Source of the DNA: Anniella stebbinsi
Taxonomy: Eukaryota; Chordata; Lepidosauria; Squamata; Anniellidae
Assembly (NCBI GenBank): GCA_029215795.1
Contig: JARDYH010000007.1
Span: forward strand, 75,775,763-75,839,762
Length of the DNA stretch: 64,000 bases
Direction: 5' to 3'
The position numbers were made by a program, and so were the translations under genes. Positions 1 to 16,200 of this stretch are shown here, one piece after another; positions within the stretch are counted from its first letter, which is position 1; each line of letters begins with the position of its first letter. Below the pieces are notes generated by a model. It worked only from the letters and a program-made list of their open reading frames with translations. It was not told the origin of the DNA and did not search any database.

Positions 1-169
1 CCTAGGTCTTTACAGAAATACATTCCAGTTCTTATGATTTAGAAAGACAGGGAATTATGAATGGGCAATGGAAAGGAAGCATAAATCATGTGAATGAAAA
101 GGGTGCATTACAGAACCAAGGGTGTTGGGCAAGAAGAGGCAACTGTATGGTTATTGGATTCCCTTCCAG

Positions 170-5117
<4,948 letters not shown>

Positions 5118-5189
5118 AGAACGCCGGACTGCTCCTTCTGCTGTTCTGTTTCCTTCCTGTCTGTGCCTCATATAGCTCAGGATCCTTCT

Positions 5190-5195
5190 AATAAA
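5190..5195 (+). promoter_or_regulatory. Poly(A) signal AATAAA of SULT2-like copy A
   Basis: A canonical AATAAA hexamer lies 73 bases after the TGA at 5115-5117. This gives a short 3' UTR. The distance is typical, but the cleavage site is not known. Confidence 0.6.
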
Positions 5196-5289
5196 ACCAT
5201 CAGGCTGCATTACCAGGGTATTGTTATTTCTCCAGATGTGAAGAAAGCTGAGCAGCAATTTCACAGTCCAAACAGTGGAGAAGAGCAAA

Positions 5290-6306
5290 CATGCCCAAAG
5301 TGCAGGGATACATTATATGTTTACTTCTGGGCTCATTCCAAGATTAGCCTTGCTTGCACCTCAGACACCTGGGTTTATGTCACCGACTGAAATTACATTT
5401 CTTTTGAAAAACTCACCACCCTTTATCATACTGTTGTATGGTTCCCTAACCTCACTGTTCAGAGGGTAAGTAAGAATACATTCTGACCAGATTTCCTTGT
5501 AACTTGTGGATTGTTTCACACCAGCACTATTTCCTGCATGGTATCTCCTTTCAGGCAGGACCTTCGATGCCTTAATCTGGTGTTTAATTCATTACCTTCC
5601 TGTACGTGGAGTTGTGTCCAGACTTCATTGGGTCCTGACTCTGATTTCAGTAGAGCCATTGAAAACAGTTAGTCAAGTTCCATGGTCTTCTTCAGTGTCA
5701 TGACTCAAGAATACAGTCCAAGCGTATGAGAAAATGCCTTCTAGTGTGTCAGAGCCTAGATCCATATAGTGTTGCATTTATGTAATTTGAATCCTTGGAC
5801 TTAATGGTCTTAGGAAGGAGCCACATAATTCATTCATTCATTCATTCATTTATTATGACATTTATATACTGTCCAATTGGTGAAACTTCCTGTACCGTTC
5901 ACAAAAATCCAAACCACAAAATACAGCACAGAATACAAATCCAGCCATGTTGTATCAATTCGGCTGTGATGCAGGCAACTAAAATGTCCCTTCTTCGCCA
6001 TCGCCCTGCTATTCCATATTTTAGAATTGCTTCTGCATTACTGATATTTAAGAGCAAAAGAACTAACCCAAAAACAAAGCACCAAAACAAAACACCCAAT
6101 TGCCAATCCGGATTGAAAAGAAGAAGGAAAATACTCCAAAGCATGTGAAGTGTTGCATTTTGAACTCACTTAGCAGGAATGAAATGGAGCTTGCTTCTGC
6201 TGCCCTGTTTCAAAGGCAGCCGCTCCTTGGATGCATTGCAGTACTCCAAATTGGAGGCCACCGAGCACGAATGGAAATAGCCAGTTCTCTAGGATCCAGT
6301 AGTGGG
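5290..6306. other. Intergenic, no gene seen
   Basis: This is the spacer after SULT2 copy A. Around 5828-5915 it holds a short ATTC-rich simple repeat and an inverted L2-type 3' tail ('tatactgtccaattggtgaaact'). I see no exon-like or conserved coding sequence in the rest. Confidence 0.5.
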
Positions 6307-6626
6307 TAGGGTGACCAGATAAAATCCAGGTCAGGGCTCATGTAACTTTAACAGTTGTAGAGAAAAGGGAATTTCAGCCAGTGTTATTTGTATGCAATTA
6401 GTTCCTGATGATATTCCCTCTTCATCACACCAGTTCAAGTTGCAGGGGCCCTGCCTTCTTTTGTATATGGTTACTCTAGTATAGTGCCTGCACCTTTAAC
6501 TGTTGTGATGAAGAGGGAATATCACTAGGAACTAATTGCATACAAATGACACTGGCTGAAATTCCCTTTTCTCTACAACTGTTAAAGTTACATGAGCCCT
6601 GTCCTCCTTTTCATATGGTCAGCCTA
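6307..6626. mobile_element. hAT-like foldback MITE, copy 1 (mixed ends)
   Basis: A near-palindromic element of about 320 bp. The arms contain AACTTTAACAGTTGTAGAG and its reverse complement, and the centre holds GTATATGG...AGTGCCTGC. The left end is TAGGGTGACCAGATAAAATCC, but the right end is of the other subtype (GAAAAGGAGGAC...GGTCAGCCTA read inverted). No flanking 8-bp duplication is seen. Confidence 0.75.
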
Positions 6627-7948
6627 TGCATGCGCCCATCCAGCTTCTGCAGCAGGCATTATCCTCCCCTCCCCTTCTCACCTTGGGTTACATTCCAGTA
6701 ATGTTACAATTTATCTGTTTCTCGAATAAAACCAATATAATAGAATAATCTGGCACCAGAAAAACTCCTTGTCCTTCGATAAGGGCTGTCAAGGAATTTC
6801 TATACATACAAGCTGACCCAGAAACAGTAATTTCCCTTGTCAGGGGTAAAGCGAAAGTTTAGAGGAAGGAGGTATGTGATCTGTGGTATAGTTTATGGAT
6901 TTGGACAGGGAGGAGGGAGAGAAGGGGGCGGACTAGCAAGCCGAACGGCCACTGGAAAACCTCCATGCTTCTCCAGCTTGAGCAGAAGGACATCCACACA
7001 GGAGAAGCGCGTAAAGGTAAAAACAAAACGGTTAAACAATGTGGGGCCATGAGAAGAGTGAGACAAGAGAGAGGGGGTGGGGGGCTGGCTGGCTGCAAAG
7101 GCCTAGCTGCAGATGCACGGGACAGCTGGCTGGGCAGGTAGGAGGAATCCCGGCTGTCTGTCTTCTGCCTCCCTCTGTGAGCCTCTGAGGTGCTCCATCC
7201 AGCCCAGCTCTTGCTCTGGCTTCAGAGGCAAACTGGGCTCCCCCATCGCCAACAAGAGAAATGGCCTGTGATGGTGGCCTGGGTGGGAATGTTGTGGCCC
7301 CCGTGCAGTGATGCGCAGTTACGCAGCAGGGTACGGCAAGGCAAGGCACGGCAGGGCAGGGCACAGGCACAGCATCAACTCCTTGAGAGGCAAAGCCTGC
7401 ACTCGCTCCTTAGCGTGGGAACAACCCACAGGAGCACAGGTGTGAGGTTTTCAGGGCTCGCAGTGCCAATGTGCCGTCATCAAGACAGCCCCCCAGATGG
7501 CAGGAGCTGAATGTGCCGTGGTCTATGATGTAGGGCTGGGGTGTGCATGCTCTCACACAACCCACTTTAGCCCCACTTGTGTTAGAGGTAAATGCCTCCA
7601 TACATCTCATGTGCTCTCTAAATATATACAGCAGATATGGGACTGCAAAGCTCACTTAATCAGCTCTAAAACGTGGCCTCTGCCAGCCCATTTATTGTTC
7701 CTATCTCTGAATCGTGTTCATCATATCTAATCACGTAAGAAGAACTTTGTAACTCTAAGTACTGATGCCAGAGTTCCTGTGTTCTCTTTCTGGTGCCCCC
7801 TTCCCTCCTCATTTTTTTAAATACCCTAAACATACAGGCTAGGAAGGTAGCAAAGTCCAGAGGCAGCTGATGGGAGAGACCGTGAAACGCAGGCTGAATT
7901 CCTAGGTGAGTGAGGAATCCTTTGGGGCTATCAAGGAGGGGGATTAAG
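6627..7948. other. Intergenic with short purine-rich and GGCAAGGCA-type repeats
   Basis: No gene recognised. At 7325-7370 there is a small minisatellite built from GGCAAGGCA/GGCAGGGCA units. 6895-6945 is a G-rich purine run. Several open frames here have no recognisable domain and no splice context. Confidence 0.4.
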
Positions 7949-8346
7949 TAGGCTGACCAGATAAAATCCAGATCAGGGCTCATGTAACTTTAACATGTGT
8001 AACGAAAAGGGAATTTCAGCCAGTGTCATTTGTATGCAATTGGTGAAATTTCCTCTTCAATCAATCTATCAATCAACTTTATTGCGGCCAACAGGCCAGA
8101 AAATCAGATAAACAGTAAGTAGCATTGGTGATATTCCCTCTTCATCACAACAGTTAAAGGTGCAGGGGCCCTGCCTTCTTTTGTATATGGTCACTCTAGT
8201 ATAGTGCCTGCACCTTTAACTGTTGTGATGAAGACGGAATATCACCAGGAACTAATTGCATACAAATAACACTGGCTGAAATTCCCTTTTCTCTACAACT
8301 GTTAAAGTTACATGAGTCCTGACCTGGATTTTATCTGGTCACCCTA
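7949..8346. mobile_element. hAT-like foldback MITE, copy 2, with a nested retro-insertion
   Basis: Same family as the element at 6307-6626, with TAGGCTGACCAGATAAAATCC at the left and GGTCACCCTA at the right. The flanks GGATTAAG/GATTAAGT agree over 7 bases. Inside, 8057-8125 is foreign: a reverse-oriented retroelement tail with TCAATCAATC repeats, flanked by an imperfect repeat of host MITE sequence (TTGGTGAAATTTCCTCTTC / TTGGTGATATTCCCTCTTC), as expected of a target duplication. Confidence 0.75.
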
Positions 8347-8607
8347 GATTAAGTATTTGTTTGGGGAATGAAGTTTGTCCTCTTTCAAAAGCCAGCTTGT
8401 CTGGAACCCCAAGAAGTAAGTTCTTGACCTACTGAACATAGGGTGACCATCAATTCAGACATGTGCAGTCTGCATTTTAGGCTATGTGGAATCATCCTGT
8501 AAATCCCAATTCCAAGGTCACTGAAGGAGAGCCAACCCACAAGCAATTCTTGGTGGGTGTAACAATTGAGTGGGGGGTGGTGGTGGTGGTCTTTTGGCTG
8601 GGATTAC

Positions 8608-9241
8608 TGTATTTATTTATTTATTGCATTTCTATACTGCCCAATAGCTGAAGCTCTCTGGGTGGTTCACAAAAATGAAAACCACAAGGTACAATCTAAA
8701 ATATAAAACTGAAGCCACAATATTAAAGTACACGATAAACGTACAACCAGAATAAAACCAAGCAGCAATGCAAAGATTTAAAAAAACAAATTGAAAATAC
8801 AGATTTAGAATAGCAAAGTAAAAGATTAAGGCACCATCCACACTACTGCTTCATAATGGTTTATAATGGTATTGACAACTCTTTGAGCCCAGGAAAAAAT
8901 CCATCTACTGTTTTCAAACCTTTTCAAAGCGTTATATCTTGCTTGGTGTAGATGTGGCCTAGGATGATAAAATGCTAAAACACTGGGAAAATAAAAAGCT
9001 CTTCACTTGGTGTCAAAAAGAGTATAATGTACGTGCCAGGTGAACCTCTCTAGGGAGCTCGTTCCACAGCTGGGGTGCCACAGCAGAGAAGGCCCTCCTC
9101 CTGGTAGCCACCATCCTCACTTCCTTTGGCAGGTGCTCACCGAGGAGGATACCTGAAGATGATCTTAGGGTCTGGGCAGATACATATGGGAGGTGGCGTT
9201 CCTTCAGATAACGTGGCCCCAAGGCATTTAGGGCTTTTAAA
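8608..9241 (-). mobile_element. L2 LINE 3' fragment
   Basis: Read on the minus strand, the end of an L2-type reverse transcriptase ORF (RRRAFSAVAPQLWNELP at about 9060-9110) is followed by the 3' UTR and a tail matching 'agagcttc(a/g)gctat..gggc' and TAAATAAATA at 8608. It is 5' truncated. 8830-8960 is a different MITE-like insert within it. The next L2 begins at the AAT repeat near 9250. Confidence 0.65.
8830..8960. mobile_element. Short MITE with ACATCTACACC-type terminus
   Basis: A stretch of about 130 bp that reads, in reverse, AGGCCACATCTACACCAAGC ... CAGTAGTGTGGATGGTGCC. A related copy lies in the opposite orientation at 39388-39528. It probably is a small non-autonomous DNA element. 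Confidence 0.5.
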
Positions 9242-12200
9242 GTACTGCACTAATAATAATAATAATAATAATAATAATATATTTATTTATTTATTACCCG
9301 CCTCTCCCAACGGATCGAGGTGGGGAACAGCATTAAACATAAAATACAAAACTGATTAAAAGCACATAAAACCATACATCATTAAAATACCAATAAAACA
9401 CCAATAAAACACTTTAAAATCCATCTGGGTAGGCCTGCCAGAAGAGATCAGTCTTTATAGATCTTTTAAATTCCTGAAGACTGGTGAGTTGGCGAATCTC
9501 TCCCGGCAGGTCATTCCACAATCTGAGAGCGGCAGAAGAGAAGGTCCTCTGGGTAACGGTTGTCAGTCTAGTTCTTGTTGACTGTAGTAAATTCTTCCCA
9601 GAGGACCTGAGCGTGTGGGGCGGATTGTATGGGAGAAGGCGATCCCGTAGGTAACCTGGACCCAAACCATATAGGGCTTTAAAGGTAATAACCAACACTT
9701 TGTACTTCGCCCGGAAACTGATTGGCAGCCAGTGAAGAGATTTTAAAACTGGTGTAATGTGGGCACCCCTAGATGTACCGGTGACCAACCTGGCTGCCAT
9801 ATTTTGAACTAGTTGAAGTTTCCGGACTAGGCACAGAGGTAGCCCTATGTACAGCGCATTGCAGAAGTCGTGTCTCGAAGTTACCAGCGCATGCACTACT
9901 GATTTTAGGTCTTCCAACTCTAGGAAGGGGCGCAGCTGGCATATCAGCCGAAGCTGATAGTAGGCACTCCTGGCAGTCGCATCTATCTGAGCTGTCATTT
10001 GGAGTGACAGATCCAGGATCTGGATTCAACTTCAGTTTGTTTTTCCTCATCCAGCCCATTACCGCCTCCAAGCATTCATTCAGAGGAGACACACTGTCCT
10101 TAGCTGACGCTGTTGTCAAAGGCATAGAGAAATATATTTGGGTGTCATCAGCGTATTGATAGCACCCCGCCCCATGCCTCCGGATGATCTCTCCCAGCGG
10201 TTTCATGTAGATGTTAAACAGCATTGGGGATAGGATGGCACCTTGTGGTACACCACATAGCTGCTCCTTCTTTGAGGAGCAACTATCCCCAAGCATCACC
10301 ATCTGGAACCTGCCCGAGAGGTAGGACCGGAACCACTGAAGCACAGTGCCCCCGAGTCCCAATTTCCTCAGGCGTTCCAGAAGAATACCATGGTCGATGG
10401 TATCGAAAGCCGCTGAGAGGTCCAGGAGTACCAACAGGGACACACTCCCCCTGTCAATACTTAAGCGTAGATCATACACTAAGGCAACCATAGCAGACTC
10501 AACTCCGTATCCTGCTCTGAAGCCAGTTTGAACTGGGTCTAGAAAATCTGTATCATCCAAAACTGCTTGCAGTTGGAAGGCAACCGCCCTCTCGATCACC
10601 TTGCCCAAAAATGGAAGATTTGATACTGGCCTGTAGTTATCAAAGTCCAGGGGATCCAGAGAGGGCTTTTTTTAGAAGCGGCCGTACTACCGCTTCTTTT
10701 AAACATGATGGAAAACTCCCCTCCCTGAGAGATGCATTAATAATATATTGTAATTTTGATCTACTGCATCTCCTCCCTGGGCGACCAGCCAAGGAGGGCA
10801 GAGATCAAGAGGGCAAGTCGTCCTCCTCACTAGACCAAGCAGCTTGTCCATGTCCTCGGTACTCACCAACTGAAACTGATCGAGTGTAATCCTACTCGCG
10901 GAGTTGCTGGACACTCCATTGTCAGCCTCTACTATAACGACAGCATCTAAGTCGGCTCTTATCCGAGAGATTTTATCTGTGAAATGATCGTTAAAGGCAT
11001 CACAGCGAACTACTGAAGGCTCTAATATCGGATTCAGGGGGGAGGGTGCCCGGGTTAGACCCCTCACCACCCTGAACAGTTCTGCTGGACGTGAATTCAC
11101 AGATGCAATGCGTGCAGAGAAGAAAGCTTTCTTCGCTGCACTTATTGCCACCCCATAGGAACAAAGATGTTCTCTATGTCATGTCTTATCGGATATAAGA
11201 GGACCTTCTCTTCTGCCGCTCCCAGGCTGTGGAATGGCCTGCCGGAGGACATTCGACAAATTAGCAGTCTTCTGGAATTTAAGAAAGCCGTGAAGACTGC
11301 TCTCTTCCAGCAAGCCTATCCAGTTTAATTTTAAGATGTTTTTAATAATGTATTTGTTTTTATCTGTTTTAATGGTTTATCTATTTTATTGTTTTTATAT
11401 TTATATTTAGTGTTGTTCCCCGCCTCGATCTAGATGGAGAGGCAGGTTAGAAATGAAATAAATAAATAAATAAGTCGAGTTTTCCGCCATCGGCACTCCA
11501 GTCGTCGTCCTTTCCGCTTCAACTCCCTGAGGTCTTCTGTATACCAGGGCACCCGATTAGAAGCGGGTCAGAGAGGATGTTTGGGGGCGATCGTGTTGAT
11601 AGCCCTAGTTAGGTCTTGATTCCATCTATTGACCAGGGCTTCTACAGGATCGTCGACGATACCAGCCATAGATCCCTCCAAGGCCTTCTGAAATCCAAAA
11701 GGATCCATCAGCCTTCGAGGGCGGACCATCTTAATAGGTCCGCCACCCCTGCAGGGGCGGGTGGTAGCCGTGATACTAACCCTGACCAGAAAATGGTCTG
11801 TCCATGACAATGCAGAGGTATTTGTTACCCCCGCCCACAGATCTGTCTGTTCGGAGCTGAAGACAGCATCGAGGGTGTGACCTGCCGAATGTGTAGGTCC
11901 AGAGACCAATTGGGATAGGCCCATGGTTGTCATGGATGCCATGAACTCCCGAGCTGCACCTGACAAACCAGCCTCGAATGGGATGTTGAAATCGCCCAGG
12001 ATCAAAAGCTTGGGCGAATCCAACACCAACTCCGAGACCAGTTCCGTGAGCTTGGCCAGGGAGTCTGACAGGCAGCGGGGAGGCCGGTACACTAACAGAA
12101 TCCCTAGTCTATCCCTGGCCTTCAGACTCAGGTACATACACTCAATGTGTTTCAATTGCAGGACAGGAAGTCTGGTCAGGTTAAGATTGTCCTTGTAGAC

Positions 12201-12600
12201 CACAGCTACTCCACCCCCCCGCCTACTTACCCTCACCTGCTCGCTAACACAGTATCCAGCTGGGAGAGCCTGGGCCCATGTCAGCCCACTATCATCTCCC
12301 AGCCAGGTTTCTGTGAAGCATGCCAGGTCAGTCTCCTCATCTATAAGGAGATCATAGATGATATTTGTTTTATTTTTAACCGACCTGGCATTGCATAGGA
12401 GCAAGGAGAGGTTCTGTGGGTGGCCTGGTTCGTTCTCCAAGATCCCCGGGGTAGCAGGGCAACTGGAAGGTAAGATGGGTGTTAAATATCTATCTCTCCT
12501 TCCCCTATAATGGCACATCACCCTGCTATCGCCATATCTCCCCTTGGCCTGCACAACAGAAATTGCCACTACCTTGCCACTACCTTCTTTTCTTTTAATT
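9242..12600 (-). mobile_element. Degenerate L2-clade LINE (endonuclease + reverse transcriptase)
   Basis: On the minus strand the pieces, in order, are an apurinic-type endonuclease (11568-12569, with NARSVKNK, LLILGDFN and SWTDHFLV), a linker (10699-11151), the reverse transcriptase (9769-10608, with [37 protein letters not shown] and QYADDTQIYFS), and the C-terminal part (9414-9998, LGPGYLRDRLLPY). Frameshifts and stops separate them, so the ORF is dead. [10 protein letters not shown] rather than LDFSKAFD points to the L2 clade rather than CR1. The 3' end lies at the AAT microsatellite at 9251-9280. A + strand L2 fragment interrupts it at about 11156-11475. Confidence 0.85.
11156..11475 (+). 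mobile_element. L2 3' fragment nested inside the minus-strand L2
   Basis: A + strand L2 3' end (AGGCTGTGGAATGGCCTGCC..., then CCCGCCTCGATCTAGATGGAG and an AAATAAATAAAT tail) sits between two parts of the minus-strand L2 ORF. The host sequence resumes at about 11476 with matching L2 endonuclease-side sequence. Confidence 0.75.
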
Positions 12601-12609
12601 ATTCTATTT

Positions 12610-13208
12610 TTATTTTATACCCCATAGTTTCAATTTAGAAAAAAAATGACTTGAGGCTGAGCGCTAATTTAAATTGCAGTTTTAATTTGCTCAAATGAAA
12701 AATGAGAAAAGAGAAAGAATGAAAATCCACTAGCTAGCTAGGCTGACTCACTTCTGTCTGAGTTGGGCCAGCAAGCAGATGACAAACCAAATCTGGGGAA
12801 GCAACTGATGAAAAGTCATCAGGCTCCATCTGCCTACCAATTCTGCCAACATCACTAGTTCAGATGAAAAGAGACATCACATATCATAATTGGTAAACAT
12901 TTTCCGTGCTCATTGGAGGTGCTAGGCTACCCTCAAGGTGATTAACTACTGCTTGATTGGCAGAAATTCAATACGTATGATACATCTGAAACGTCAGTGG
13001 ACATGCTTTTGAGAAGGGGAAGAATGACATTTTTTCAGAGACAAAATATTGCTCTTTTATTCCTGGAAACATCCTGTTTCTCCCCAGAACAGAAGTGCCA
13101 ATTGGTGTGTGTGTGTTCATATCTTCACAATAAATTCATGTTCTAAGTTACAGGGGGGAAACATTTGAAAAAGCCGGAAGAATGCTGCATGTCTCTATTT
13201 CTCTTCCA
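12610..13208. other. 5' flank of SULT2-like copy B
   Basis: Largely unique, AT-rich sequence between the L2 and coding exon 1 of copy B. I see no clear TATA box or CpG island. An acceptor-like TTTCTCTTCCAG ends at 13209, so exon 1 may start at 13210 and an untranslated exon may lie further upstream. The position of the promoter is not resolved. Confidence 0.4.
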
Positions 13209-13223
13209 GACAGATCTTTTTCA

Positions 13224-16200
13224 ATGTCATCTGGAGTGTGTGTCCCCCACAAGGGGATCCTTTTCCCAGGTATTGGATATGATGTGGAAACACTCAACTT
13301 TGTGGAAAATGAATTCCAACTCTTGGACGACGATGTACTGAATGTCACTTATCCTAAGTCAGGTTAGCCATGCTGTTGACTTCCTGTATCTTAGATGATA
13401 ATGTGTGTTATTACACTTATGTCAAATGTGAAGCACACAATAAACATTGAACAACAAGGTATTTTACTTCTTCCAACCCACTCCACAATTTATAACCGTC
13501 ATGCCTTATATCTAGGCTGACCATATGAAAAGGAGGACAGAGCTCATGTAACTTTAACAGTTGTAGAGAAAAGGGAATTTCAGCCGGTGTCATTTGTATG
13601 CAATTAGTTCCTGGTGTAATTCCTTCTTCATCACAACAGTTAAAGTTGCAGGGGCCCTGCCTTCTTTTGTATATGGTCACTCTAGTATAGTGCCTACAAC
13701 TTTAACTGTTGTGATGAAGTGGGAATTTCACCAGGAACTAATTGCATACAAATGACACTGGCTGAAATTCCCTTTTCTCTACAACTCTTAAAGTTACATG
13801 AGCCTTGTCCTCCTTTTCATATGGTCAGCCTACTTATATCCCAGTATCAGCGGCTGTGAGCCTAATGCACCAGTTTTGGGGGGATATGGTGAAGAGGGTG
13901 CTGTCGCTTCTGTGTCCTGCTTGAAAGTTGCTGGTTGGCCACTGTGTAAGAAGAGTGCTTGAGTAGATGGACCCTCGGTCTGAGCCAGCATGGCTCTTCT
14001 TATGTTCTATTCTTGGGCAGTAACGCTGTGAGTGGCTAATCGTCATGATAGCTATATATTATCCAAAGTATCAGAGACAGTATGCTTCTGAATATCAGGT
14101 GTTAGGCAAAATGCATGGGAGGGTGTTATCATTTGTGGCCTTCCCATTGGGGCACTTGGTTGGACACTGTAGGAACAGAATGTTACCTAGATAGGTCTTT
14201 GCTCTGATCCAGGAAGGCTCTTCTTCTGTTCTTCTGACAAGAATGGGCCATAGTCATCTCTATTTCCCCCACCACCCAGATATGGATTTGCTTCTACAGA
14301 TAATGTATGTCAACTCCCATCCTCCCTCCCTCCCTCCCTCCCTCCCTCCCAGAACTTAATTTCTCTCCCCCCCCTTGCAGGCCTCCTTCCTTTGTACAAA
14401 GTTCTGTGTACAAAGCAAACTAAGAACTGAATGTTTACAAAACCAGGAGTGAAATGAGGGAATTTGTCCTCAAATGGCCAGCAAGAGGCCAGCAAAAGGC
14501 CCAGTTTCTGGCTGATGTTGTGTGCGAATCTGAAAGAATGGGCAGTATCCAGTGGTACCCCTCCACAGAGAAGTCCCATTATAGTCAATGGGCCTAGTTT
14601 CAGTGGGACTACCATTGGCTACTGCCCTATGCTTTCTTGTAAAATGACGTTAAGAACATAAAACAGGTGGCAGCAGAAGACACACAGACTTAAGAATAGA
14701 AGGAAAGCCCTGATGAATCAGGCCGAAAGCTTATGCAGGCATGAGCATATTGACCTAGTCATGAATTTCGGGAATCCTGGCTTCGTAGTTTTTTCTGTAG
14801 CTCCTAGGTCTTTGCAGAAATCCATTCCAGGTCTTATGATTTTGGAAAGACAGGGAATTATGAATGGATTGTGGAAAGGAAGCCAAAATCAGGTGAACGA
14901 AAAGGGTGCATTACAGAACCAGGAGTGAAGGGGAAGCAGAGGCAACTGTATGATTATTGGACTTCCTTCCAGGTACCAACTGGATGCAGGAGATCTTGGG
15001 CTTGATCTGGCACAAAGGGGACCCATCATGGGTTCGCAGTTTGTTCGTGTGGGAACGGTCACCATGGATGGAAAGTAGTCCCGGTTTGAAGTCTCTCTTG
15101 GCATATCCTCCACCCAGACTCATGGCTTCCCACATGCCATTTCAGCTTTTCCCCAAGTCATTTTTGCAGTCCAAGGCTAAGGTAAGAGAGAAACAATTCA
15201 CACATCAAGCCCACCTTCACCTTCTGCTAGTCTGCAACACAGGCACGGGGAGCTCTGGGTGGACACCATCCATCCATGACATTTATAAGGAGCATTGATA
15301 GGAAGCAAATACATTCTATGAATCCTTTGCTTCTGACACTCTTTCAGGGCCTTAACGGTACTCCTGGCAGCTTTTAGGCTATACATTCCAGAAACAAAAA
15401 AACTATACTTGATCTAGGGCATGGCCACCACACAGTCCAGATGCCGTGCTTTTTGAGCTCTTCTGCAACAGGGGCAAGATGTCTCACAATGTCACCCCTG
15501 CCTCTCCTCCAGGTGATCTATACTCTGCGTAATCCCAAGGATGTGCTGGTCTCATATTACCACCATTCCAAGCTCTTCAAAGGAGACGAGGACCCTGGAA
15601 CTGTGGAAGAGTACCTAGAGGAATTCCTGAGCGGGAATGGTATGCAAAGAGCCCTCTCCAGCCGTCTTCCTCCATTTGGCTCATAGACATTTCCCCCACC
15701 GAGAGACACGCTGAGCAATATACCCACTGAACTCCCCTGCCCTCCTTTAGCCAGTAGTAAAAGTCAGCCGTTGAGACTTGTAGCTGTAACAATGTCTTTC
15801 ATTTGACTATGCTGAGGAAATCTTGTGCATTTGTCAGAGTGGTGAACTGGACCTGTTACTGTATTTATCTATTACTGTATATTTGTATCCTGCCATCTAA
15901 AGGCCACAAGATGGAGTATGTGGAGTTATCCCATGTTGCTCCTCATGATAGTGGTGTGAGCTTAGTATCTGATGACTGAGTGAAGATGTGAAGTCCAGTC
16001 TCCCTTGCCCTGGTCAAATGCTCTATGCATCACACCATGAAGGCTTTCTTCTTAACCTGCCCTCATAATCTTATCACAGAACTGTAATTCCCAACAGGGC
16101 AAACAGGAAGGAGGGGGGAAATGTGCCAAGGTAATTAAACTGGTTTCTTTTTTAAAAAAATATCAATAAATTCCATTAAAAGGTTGGTGTGAATCACCTG

